From assembly GCA_900708905.1 (NCBI GenBank), contig CAADRB010000016.1, forward strand, positions 987,266 through 1,051,265: 64,000 bases of DNA. Direction: 5' to 3'. A program made the position numbers and the translations under genes. Source of the stretch: Hymenolepis diminuta. Lineage: Eukaryota; Platyhelminthes; Cestoda; Cyclophyllidea; Hymenolepididae. Below are positions 37,668-48,439 of this stretch, piece after piece. Within the stretch, counting starts at the first letter, position 1; each line of letters begins with the position of its first letter. Under the pieces are notes generated by a model that was not told where the DNA came from, did not search any database, and saw only the letters and a list, made by a program, of their open reading frames with translations.

Positions 37668-37895
37668 TTAAACCTTATAACGGTCTGGGAAACGCATATT
37701 CCTTCCACTACGGGTAACTGATATTGGTTTTTCTGGTTCCCTGACTGGAGGGTTTGGATGAAACACTGGAGAAGGGTTTTCAGTTACTCGCTTGTAAAGG
37801 TAGACGGGTTTTATGCGATCGATAGAAACAACAATCTGATTTGTACAAGCTGAAAACTTGTTTAGTTTCGAGTGTATGCTCTCTAAAAGTAACAA
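37668..37895 (-). pseudogene. Ty3/Gypsy-like pol C-terminal fragment
   Basis: The minus-strand frame reads VVSIDRIKPVYLYK, then PVFHPNPPVREPEKPISVT, and ends RSGRNMRFPDRYKV before a stop. SIDRxKPxY followed by a Pro-rich linker and TRSGRxxxFPDRY is the usual tail after the integrase domain in Ty3/Gypsy pol polyproteins. Upstream the frame decays: the sequence beyond 37900 does not continue into an integrase core. With the polypurine tract and LTR on its 3' side this is the remaining 3' end of the element whose LTR is family A. Confidence 0.75.
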
Positions 37896-38689
37896 TGAAA
37901 ACTTGAACTGTGTAGCAAAGGCAAATAGAATTAAATTTCAATTTTATTTTATAGGATCCGTCTTCTTGTGTAACTTTCACCCAAAACACAGCTCTAATCT
38001 CCTTTAAAAACTGGATATATCAAACTGGAAAGTTAAATATTATGAATAATCAATAATAACGGGAGCTCTCTGCCTTCCATCACCTAAAGGCGATACCGAA
38101 CCTCTTTACCTCTTTTTTTCTTTATTCGGGAACTTAATTTAATTACCTTTCTATTGATAAAATGATTCTAATAAATACATTATGACAAATACACAGTCTG
38201 CTTTAGGTCAGGTTGATGGGTAGGTGAAAACGTTGAGAAGATTTTGCATAGGCGCTGTTTGTTCACATCTAAATTATAATTTCCAAGTTATAAAAGATTA
38301 GTTTCATCTTTACATGTTTTCGATATTACGTTGGAGGAATTTGACAATCTTAAGAAGCTCTATCAACGTCCATACTAGGTAGAATGTCATCCTCATTCAT
38401 GATATATCAACGTCTAAAATAAGAAATTAAAGGGAAAAATTAAAGAGACGTTAGAGCATTTCAAAAATGAAACAGTTGGATAGCCTTAATATTAGAAAAT
38501 AATGTGAAAATTTCAGTCTATGCCCTCTAATCTCCGCATTTTCAGTCTTATTTTCCGCTCTCCTATTTATTAAATTATCCATTCACTTCTCCGACTAAAT
38601 TTATAGATAAATGGACGGTTTCGAGAAACTTAAGGAATGAAGATTTAAGAGGACTCGAAGTGTAATGGGAATACATATATCCTCTCTGT

Positions 38690-38890
38690 AGACCCGTACA
38701 TCGCACCGCTGCATTCACTTTCACCCCCACACAATCCCTTTCATTCTCGCAATCCTCGGAGCTTTCTCTTGATAATAAATAAAGCTCTCAGCCAACAATC
38801 TCTCCCTTCTTCCTCTTATTGTGTGGTGAAGATCGAAAGAAGTTATAAGGTCAGCAAGAACCCTGGAGCCGCTTAGATAACTAGCCATAA
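38690..38890. repeat. Repeat family E, copy E2
   Basis: Matches 9510-9690 in block order: CGCTGCATTCACTTTC, CCCACACAATCCCTTTC, a poly(A)-signal-like AATAAATAAAGCTCTC, a pyrimidine tract TCTCTCCCTTCTTCCTC, TTGTGTGGTGAAGA and GGAGCCGCTTAG. Possibly part of an LTR; no termini are seen. Confidence 0.45.
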
Positions 38891-38899
38891 GCTGTCTAC

Positions 38900-41800
38900 T
38901 TTCGACAGACGTTTGCGTCTTTACAGTTGCAGGCTATTTTATTTGCATCACTTAAGCATCTTATTAAGGTGAAGAAGCATTATATTGTATCAGTAATGGG
39001 TGGAAAGTTTTCTCAATTTATACAAAAGTGATTGAAAAGGTCTCCGAATGTTTAGATGTTCAGTAACGTGTCAGGCTATTAGCTAACCACGAAATTAAGA
39101 AACCAGTTGTTCAAGATTAAAGAGAGTGATGGTCATTATTGAGGTATATGTCGTACAAAACAAATTGCGTCCATATTGGGTGAAAAACAATTGCACCCAA
39201 ATGCTCATATATAATTAGAAATTAAAATAATCTCTCGTCTTATTCGTGTTCTTCATGCGTAGAATTTTATTAAAACAACTAACTTAATAATTTATTTATT
39301 CGATCTTCAAAATGAAGAATTACTTCCTAATCGCTCTGTTTCCTTAACATTCAGGAATATTTCTGACGTCTGAATCCATTCTTCAAATAATATTAATTAA
39401 TTTAAAATAAATAAATAAATGAAATAAGTTAAGTCACCTTAAATGAGCTACAGACTATTAACCAAGATTTAAGTTAGTACAAATAAATACGATTTTTGCA
39501 ACTATTATCGGTGAAACAGCATATCAATTCATTCCCCCAATAAAGTTAATTGGAGACATTTTGAATTTCTTTTTTCGTAAATTTTCTTGAGTTCTGTAAT
39601 GTTAAAAATGTGCTAGTTAGTCTCAACCAACTTCTCCCAGCTCTTGAAAGGAACAAACCATAGTGTTTCAAATCACTCAATAAAATCATTGATCAATAAT
39701 CACTTAAGTTCACTGACATTAACTAACCCACAACCGTTGGGAGTTAAATCTTAAAATTTGAGCTTTGAAGCATCAGGACTCATTCACCCCTTATTGAGTT
39801 ATTTTTACCGTTTCCTGTCTTTAGATGCTTCCTCATGATTAAAATTTGTATTTGTTTGCGTTGCAATTTAGTTGGAACAATAAATTAACTTTAAACCAGT
39901 TTTCAAAAGCTCGCCTCTTAGTTAAAGAGGTGTGGAAATATCCTAGTTACCACGATCACGTAGTAACAATCCAGTTAGTAAAGTGCATTTTAATTGCATT
40001 TCTATGAACTTTTGTTTTAATTCGTATATCGGATTGCTTCCACTTTTCGAATTTATCGCGTATAACTTACACTCATAGAAACTACGCTCGTAAGTTAACC
40101 GAATTTTATTTATTTTATATCAATAATAGATTTATACAATTATTTGGTGATTTTTTAAATTATTTTGTGTTTGCTAAAAGAGCGTTACACAATTCCCCTG
40201 ATTTGACAGCAAAAGGTCTTATTTACGCTTGAAAAAAACAAAACGTCAAGAGTTGTTTTGCTCAAAGGTAGGTTACTCCAGCAAGCCTAAGAGATAGAGT
40301 AATATAATTAGGAAATTTTCCAGCTTTCTTTTCCAAAATACCACTGGAAGGTAGTTTTATATCTTAAAGTTATTAAGAGATTTGTATGAGTTTGAATTCA
40401 AAATACAGGATCAGTAAAAAATTAATTGGAAAACCCAATCACCTTTAAAACTATTATCAAAGCGGAATTAAAGACCTCTTTACTTAAAATTCAGACTACA
40501 AATGCTTGGACACACTAATGAAAGCTTAAGTTGTAGAGGGGTTTAATTTCAAGACCTACATCTTTAAGTTTGCTTTTCTATCCTTCAATCAATGCTTCAT
40601 TGGAAGTTGTACATCTCTCTGTCCAACTTGTGTCTTGAATTCAATAATTTGCTAAGATCTTACTTGGATCGAGTAATTTGTATAGCCAAATTAGGGCAGA
40701 TATTGGCAGACTTACAGTCCATGGTTTCGAAAAGGAAATAACATTTCATTTTGTTTGAATACGTCCTATTACTATCTCGAGAAGTAAAACGCTTAAATGT
40801 AGATAATTTTGATGAAAAAACTCCTTAATCGTTCTTTTTTTTCATTGATTTCCACGCATTCAGTGACCATCCCTTTATCCACATTGACAGTAGGGATGTT
40901 CTTTATTACAACATATCTCATTATTTATCATTTCAAGGCAAAATCATTTGCAATAAAGCACTTCCGTTGAGATGTGAATGGTAATGCGAAATCCAGTCCC
41001 CTTACTCATCGGCTTAGACAGTCGAGACAATGAATCACTGAGTTCTGACATTATTTTTTCCTTTTCGTCTAATTCCTGCCATATACATCACGACTGGTGC
41101 ATCTTGAATAAAATCCAGCTCACCCCTCTTCTGTCTTGACTCTTGCTCAAATGGGGGTGGTTAATGCTAGAGTGGTAACTTTAAGATGAGTTAACTGCTT
41201 CTACCAAAAACGGCTACAAATCTCCTTTTTAAGATTTGGTGAGTTATACATTAGAATAGTTTCCTTTTCTCTAAATACTGTAACATTTTATCCCGCCTGT
41301 CCGAGTAATAAAAATTGCGATAATTTATTTCGGAATCTAAACAGTTCACTATCCAATGATATCAACCTAAGGTAGACAGTTTTATAAACAAATTCGCAAT
41401 AACTTAATGGTTATAATAGATTCCCGGGTGCGGAGGGGGGAGGCGGTGAAAGAAGTCAGATATGATTGAATGGTTAAATTTCGTTCAAATTCGTATCAAA
41501 TTGATTTATTATTTCATTTCATTATATAAAACTTAAAATTCTAAATCTACTGATGAAAAAGAACATAATATGTAAGATCATTATTGAACCCCTAGTAAAG
41601 AGATGGCCAAGTGTTTCGCCAAGAGTCTGACTCCCTGATGATTCAAAGGTCAAGTTTTTTACATGGTTAGGGTAGATTACCTTAATTTCTTTCGGAAATA
41701 TTTTGTTTATAATCACCGAGTAATTTCTGGCAATACCTCTGATGATGCCTGCATCCCGGTTCCTGAGAGTAACAATGTTATTCTTGAACTGAACTTTGTA

Positions 41801-42080
41801 TTTTATATTTAATATACGGTCTTATTCTGCACGCCCTACATCTTTAAAAGGACATCCTTTCTGTGCCTGGAGACCTCTCAACTTACTTGCTCGCTTCATC
41901 GTAGTTTTTTATTAAATATATTAAATACAGTTTTAACGAGCAAATTGAAAAAAAAATAAATCATTGTTTTTATTATTACCCCTGTCAGTGACAAAAACTT
42001 CAAACTGCAAGCTTCTAATCATTGGAAAACGTCTAAATAGGGGGAATACCAAACGAGTTCAATGCGATATGAAGTTATTG
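38900..42080. other. Gene-free AT-rich region
   Basis: Nothing recognisable beyond an (AAAT)n run near 39406-39421 and one G-rich patch at 41427-41445. No ORF here has family features. Confidence 0.5.
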
Positions 42081-42409
42081 AAGATGTAGATAATGAAGCC
42101 AGGGGATCAAAAGTCTTACTTTGTTTAATTTATGGAGGCATTGGATCGTTCATATTTTCAAAAAAGAGTAAAATATGTCTTAATGATAAAAAAAATCATG
42201 AACAAACCTTTAGATCCTAACTTACCTACGGTTGTTTTATTCAAATTGACCTAACGAAAAGGCGCTTTCATTGATCTGCTCCATATATCTTGCTCACTCC
42301 TATTTTAAATCAATATTTAGGTAGAAAGATATGAATCGCATTCTAAATAAATTCATTCCTCGTCAGTAGTGCAGTAAGGTCCTAGTAACACAAAACATGT
42401 AATTTTTGA

Positions 42410-42730
42410 TTCTGGAAAGCAATCGAAAACTGTTAACAGAAACTTCAACAAATGACAAAGGAGAGGGAATCAAAAAGAGTCTCATTTCATTTGATTTTTG
42501 GAATCGGGGTGTACAATATTTACTAAATGGGTAGTTTACGGTCCAATATTCGATTTTCATGATTGATCTTGTCTACGATGTTAATGCTTATTGGTCAGTT
42601 TTTATTGATGATGGTTGGTCTTACAACTTTAACACTATTTCCTTCAAATTCTGAGAAGGCAAAATGATCTTACACAATATTCAGCAGCTTACATATTTAA
42701 CATAGCAGAGAGGAGGTAACTTGTGGAATC
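42410..42730 (+). repeat. Repeat family D, clearest copy
   Basis: Contains, in order, AACAGAAACTTCAACAAATG, ACAAAGGAGAGGGAATCAAA, TCATTTCATTTGATTTTTGG, AATCGGGGTGTACAAT, TTTTCATGATTGATCTTGTC, ATGATCTTACACAATATTCA and CATAGCAGAGAGGAGG. I used this copy as the reference for the family. No terminal repeats or coding frame are visible. Confidence 0.5.
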
Positions 42731-43929
42731 TTCACCTTTATTTGATTTGAAGTCTTTCTCATTTAATTGAAAATGTGATTAAATGTCGGTTAACTTAAGT
42801 GTTGAATTTTCACATCGCTCGAATTATTTACGCTTTTAAGCGGTTTTACGAGGCGTCACTGATGCAATCAGACGGTTAAAAATTGTCTGAGACTTTTTAC
42901 ATTCAGCTAAATCAATGTTTATAACCTGTGTTAATTTTAATAGTTTTGAACTTCTGAATATCAGAAGTACTTCGAGCTGCATATTACTATCAAAAATACC
43001 GTTGTTTAATTGTTCTGAAAAACGGAGGCACTTTAAAAGAAAACTCATTTTTGTGAATAGTTATTTAAGTCATTAAAATGTTGACTCATATTTTAATATT
43101 TTATTTAAATATATAAATTCAATTCTTTTCCAATATTTCATTCAAATTTAATACACTTTTTACTCTGGAGAGGAAAATAATAAATTGAGTGATTCCAGTT
43201 TTGACGCCAAGATTTCTACAATTTGCTGCAGTCGCAATTGTGACCTCTTCGTCCTCAAAGCTTTCATTTTCTGAGATTTTGGGAGCATTTGGTTGCAGCT
43301 CAGCGTTAAAGCAAGTGGATGGCATGATTTCAGCTGGTGAAATTTTGCATTTATTTGCATTTTCTCAGTTTCATCTAGTTCAAACTAATTGTAAAAAAGG
43401 CTTACACTTGAATTGGTCGTGTTTTAGAGACTGAGTGGTGGTGTCGCTGAAAATTTTTTCTTATACTTCTAGAAGATATCAAGTATTTTCGGTAGCGGAT
43501 TTAATTTCATAAGACTTTCTGCACGGAATTCGGTTCCCCAACACTGCAATTTTCAATATCGTCCTTCTAATCTCATGTCTTTTCGCTGCTTATTACTAGC
43601 TAGTCAGTCAGAAAATCCTATTTATTCTAGCCAAACATAAGCAGTTTTTTATCTTCTGTCTGTGAGTCTGAACAACCCCTGTCACGTTATACCTCAGTGG
43701 GTCAGATTATTTTAGAGGCTATGTACCAAAGTATGACCGCGAAGCCTTCTATTCTATCGATCCTCCATCGACAAAACGATCCCCATTTTAAAAAGCTGGT
43801 ACATGTTTCTTAACTTGAGCAATGTCCGAAAGAAAGACCTTGAATAGATGACTTTGACGGTCGGATAAATCAGGTGTACTTGTCACTCAATTCTCGATTT
43901 GACAGGGTGAAAAAAGAGCACGTCTATAA

Positions 43930-44140
43930 TAGAGAAAGTCTTATCCTAGGGGAGAATTAATGTAAAAGGCACCACCTGCCAGTACCAGTCACTACAGCGT
44001 CTCCATTTTTCCCCTCCTCCCACTTAAGTTTACCCCTCAAATTCGTGCATGCAATTAGTCAGATGGGTTTCCCCATCTTGTCCGGCGGCTAAGCGGCCAC
44101 TCCGGCATCGCAGCAGATGCAAATCATGTGACCTACGTTA
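43930..44140 (+). repeat. Repeat G, left copy
   Basis: This moderately GC-rich segment pairs with 45985-46210. Shared order: CACCTGCC or CACCTGTC, CACTACAGCGT or CACTAGAGCGT, CTCCTCC, AAATTCGTGCATGCAA or AAATTTGCGCACGCAA, CAGATGGG or CAGACGGG, a GCGGCTAAGCGGC-type block, CATCGCAGC or GTCACAGCG, and AAATCATG. An octamer ATGCAAAT lies near its end. Confidence 0.45.
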
Positions 44141-44919
44141 AAAGTGATTATTAATTAATGCTCTGTGGGGTAATTGAAGATCTCAACCTATGTAAGAATC
44201 TGCCTTATGAATGTCAATGAAATCCAGAAATCAGTTGTTCAAATATTAAGGCAGTGATAGATCATTACAGATCGACATAAAGTCCGTCAAAAACTGTCCT
44301 GCAAAATTAAAAACTGTAAAATGGAGTCTACTCATACATTTCTCTAAAGTGAATAAAAATACATTGATTTACTTTCAAATGACTAATTTTTGGTGTGAAA
44401 ATGGGGGATCTAACTTGATTTTCTAAAAAATACCGCATCGGTATTTTTTTCGCTTTCTTTAAAGCAGTTTACAGAATTGGATTTGTATAACTTGCTCTGT
44501 TGCCCACTTTATCGAGCTAAAACTACTTGGACCCTAGGAAGAGGAAGGAAAAAGACATAGTTCAAACAACAGTTCATTATTAAAAGATAAATGCGTTTAT
44601 ATGGAATTGGATATGGGATAAATGATTGCCTGACTGGTTGACAAATATTGGCGGCGATGGATTTTTCGCTGGTGGTCCTACATGGCCAAATCTGAAAGTT
44701 CACAAGATATGAACTTACGAGTTAACTTTTGAATTTGGTTTTAGCTATTTCAGGGTTATAAAACAGCCCTAGTCATAGCAGTAAAGCTACTTTAAGAGCT
44801 CCACCAAAGTAGGCTGCATGTCTCCTCTTAGAATTAATGACCTTCCTACGGCTAACAGGTTACAACAGTTTTTACCAAGTGAGAAGACTAAGATTTAAGT
44901 AGGATCTTGTGTTTATAGG

Positions 44920-45200
44920 ACAAATGGGATTGAATGGGGGGAGGGGAAGGGAAAGGAGGATGGAATCGGAGTAGAGAGAGAATCGAACGAGAGTTAATGC
45001 TGAACAAGGGTAACTCAGGTTGTAAGAAACAGGAGAAATGAGGTATGACACAGTAGTTTACAGATTTTGTGTTCTTTGTCCTTTAATGAGAAACCGTCTA
45101 CGTATGAGTCTCTAGGTGCGCAATACATATTGAGCCAGGCAAGTATGTGTCAGAGGACATAGCCATAAATGAGGTTTCACTTTTTAAAACAATTGCATAT
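44920..45200 (-). repeat. Possible very diverged LTR family A copy
   Basis: A purine-rich stretch (GGGGAGGGGAAGGGAAAGGA) is followed by GTATGTGTCAGAGGACATAG and CATAAATGAGGT, which resemble GTTATGCGTCATAGGGACATAAATGAGGT of copy A4 when read in parts. The middle does not align well. It lies between the two G repeats. Confidence 0.25.
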
Positions 45201-45984
45201 TTGAATACAGCTGATTTTTGCGTTTTAATTCGTCATGAGTTCTTCCGGTCTATTTCACATTTATTTTTTATTGTCAATTTTATTATTACTGTCGGTAATT
45301 ATAACTTTTTATTACTTTCATAAAAAAATAATAGACACAAATATTAGACAGACAAATCTGAAATTCTAATGTTAGGATTTTTATTAATCTGAAGCACTAC
45401 TGCTCGTCGGAAATAATATTAAGGTTAATGGGTCTGAGATCTCGCTCTTCTTATGCATTTTTCTTTCCAGTAAGAAGGTTCGAGAAATTTAGATCGTGCA
45501 CTACTATGACGTCGAAGAAGTTACGCGGTCTAATTCTAAAAATTGACGCAAATTCCTTTCAATGGTAGCTGGGACGTGTTGTATATGTTGAATTTTTGAA
45601 CACTGTCTTCGTATAATGGGTATTTTCCAAGACTCTAGATTCCTATTCACCGAGACTAAGGACCTTTGATTTACGCCTCTATGCTTGGTTTTAATAGTAC
45701 TGCTAATTATAATCAGCTGGAGCACCAATTTGAAAAGAAGAAATCAGTAATAAAATCCCTTTATGAAATAGGAAGATTCAGCTAGTGACTTCTTTAAATT
45801 AATTTCCATCGTTGCTGAGCAATACGAAGTTCTTACACCCATATAAGGCGAGCGATTCGTTTCCTCTGAATCCGTGCAAAATGGAAGAAAGAGTCCCCAA
45901 AAACCGTTGTATAGCCCCCGCTTTCCAAATTTTCACTAAATGGCATTATCATTCTTCAGGTTTGGCATGGATCAATTTCACAAG

Positions 45985-46210
45985 AATAAAAAACCCACAT
46001 TTAACAGGAGAAGTTCATTGTCAAAATTTGGTAGATTTGACAACACCTGTCCCCCAATCTCACTAGAGCGTTTTCTCATTCTGCTTCGTCCTCCTCCTCC
46101 TATACTTTAAATTTGCGCACGCAACATAGTAGCAGACGGGGAAAACCCGATTGATGGTCGGCCAAGTAGCTAACTCTCTCCGTCACAGCGCTTGGCATAA
46201 ATCATGCGCG
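45985..46210 (+). repeat. Repeat G, right copy
   Basis: Partner of 43930-44140 in direct orientation, about 2.06 kb away; block order is listed there. The following 250 bases stay GC-rich (to about 46460) and hold a 67-codon ORF at 46151-46354 with no family motif. Confidence 0.45.
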
Positions 46211-47039
46211 TTAGAGAAAGTGGGAATTTGCGAGGGCGGTCTGTCCATTCCGTCCCAACTTCAGACCTTCATTCCCATCCCCCATAGACGTCTCGACGAG
46301 CATACCAGACACCCCCCTTTCAAGCACGAATCGTTGATGGGAGCGCACAGATGAAAAAATGCGACGCAGTGATGATCGGAGATGATTAAGTGTGACGCTT
46401 CTCTCCCTCCCCCTTGCCTTGGGAGGATTTTTTGTGATGTGTGCAGGAGATTGGCGGTTTATTCACAGACTGGTTCCAGGTTCACATTCTCATATATCGG
46501 AAAACGTCTGAACGATTTTGCGAGGTAAGGGAAAATTGAGGGGGAGGTTAACAACCTAATCATGTTTGGGAGTATATATCTGGTAGTATCAAAGAGATTG
46601 ACGATGGATAATGCATAGTACATCATAAATGATGGTCATATCTCTTATTTTTTCTCTCCTATCCTTCGACAAAAGATAGTGTTCAAAATGGCTCTTTTTA
46701 ATCCTCTGTTTGATCTTATTTTATCAGAGGAGTTAAACAACTCTCATTTATTATTAACCTTTTTATTCAGGAATCTGTGTTGCGATATGAATTGGCAGAA
46801 TTCTTGGCATTAAGGGTAATTATAGTGAGGCAGTGTATAATGCAGATAGTGGACAATCCCAAAGTCAGTGAAATTACTGGGATGTTCCCTCAGAAGTGAC
46901 CTGAAGTTGTGACCTAGGAAAAATGTCAAACCTCATGACCAAAATCCCCTATCATTGTCATAAAATTAAAATAAAAAATTTTTGCTTCATCTTATCTAAA
47001 TAGTTAATATTGCACCTGAATTAAAGGAATATTACACAA

Positions 47040-47330
47040 GGTCATGAGGGTGTGAAAGAGAGCGGGATCAAGATATCAAGAACGATATCAGGACATCAAG
47101 ATTTGATTTTTTTTAATTCTGGAAGCACCAAGTTATCCAGGTTCCCAAAAAAGCATAATGCCCTGTATGATGTTCCAAGGTTCATTCTTACTTATTTAAC
47201 TTCCAAGTTCATGAGTGGAATTATGTCCACGATATTCATAGTTTATTGGACGGCTAATTTAAATCCATGATTGGTCATGTCACCTTGATTCATTTTTACC
47301 CTTTTTACAGAAAATACCAGGTAGATGAGA
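47040..47330 (+). repeat. Repeat family D, copy
   Basis: Purine-rich GAAAGAGAGCGGGATCAAG, then a (GATATCAAGA)-like stutter, GATTTGATTTTTTTTAATTC, CCATGATTGGTCATGTCACC. Diverged but in family D block order. Confidence 0.4.
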
Positions 47331-48059
47331 TTAGCAACGATTTTCTAACCTATCAGAACTTACTAGTTTCATCATTATGAATAATCATTTTGCGGAATGA
47401 GGTTTGCCGTTTTGTGCAACTGTGGACCTCGTTGAGCACAATTGCTCAAAACTTGTACATAAAACTGACACGAATTGAATAAGCTGATGTCTCGGACTCA
47501 GTAGTAAATTAACAAAGGATAGCAGAGAGTATATTATTTATGGATTCGATTTCGAAATGAATAAGTATTTCTTTGATGCCCAATTTATAACTGAAGCTTC
47601 TACGCCTTTAAAGACTTCACTGGATGAAAATTTCTTGCCACCAGATTCAATTTGACAATAATGATTAATCTTGTCTGAAACGTCTTTTGAAGTCTCTTCA
47701 TTTGAAATTATACTAAATAATGATTATTCAAATATTAGATATCTTCTCCCTTTAATAACTTCAAATTTATCTATATAAATCTATTTTTTAGGTAACAATC
47801 CACTAAATACTCCTCTTTTTTACTAATATCTTCCTAGAGGTCCGCATTTATCTATAGGGGTAGACTCAAGTGAAACAATTTGAAAGCTCCCTATTTAAAA
47901 TCGATTTATATCAACGATTATTCATATATTATTACGGAATTTCTGATTAATTTACTCTCAGTTAACTTCACATTTTATTTTAATAACTCCTATTGCTTTA
48001 TTATTACCCATAATAATAAAATATTACATTTTTTTATTGTGAGAAGCAACTTAAATCAA

Positions 48060-48430
48060 TTAACAGGAAGTCCAACAAGTGATAAAGGAAAGGAGATCAA
48101 AAAGATTTTGACAGCAATGTCAAGGTAACAAAGAGCCTTATTTCAGTTAATTTTTGATTATTTGCTCAACGGATTTCTCATGTTTAAAGATTTAAACTTC
48201 ATGATTCTTATCTGGATAGAAGTTAATTCTTGCCTACGATGTCCAGTGCCTTGTGACCTGTTTTTAATCACCGTCTTGCTACTTCAATTCATTTTTTCCT
48301 TCCAGAAGTTGGAAAGCAAAATTAAATTACATGATATTCAGCATCTTACATTATCTAAGCATTATCAGAAATTAGATAGCCGAAATTTTTCCAGTTACCA
48401 GGGTTCAGTGATCTGTATTAATTCAAGATG
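48060..48430 (+). repeat. Repeat family D, copy
   Basis: GTGATAAAGGAAAGGAGATC, AGCAATGTCAAGGTAACAAA, CTTATTTCAGTTAATTTTTG, TTCATGATTCTTATCTGG, TACATGATATTCAGCATCTTA. The 89-codon ORF at 48162-48431 falls within this repeat and is not considered a gene. Confidence 0.5.
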
Positions 48431-48439
48431 AACTTCACA

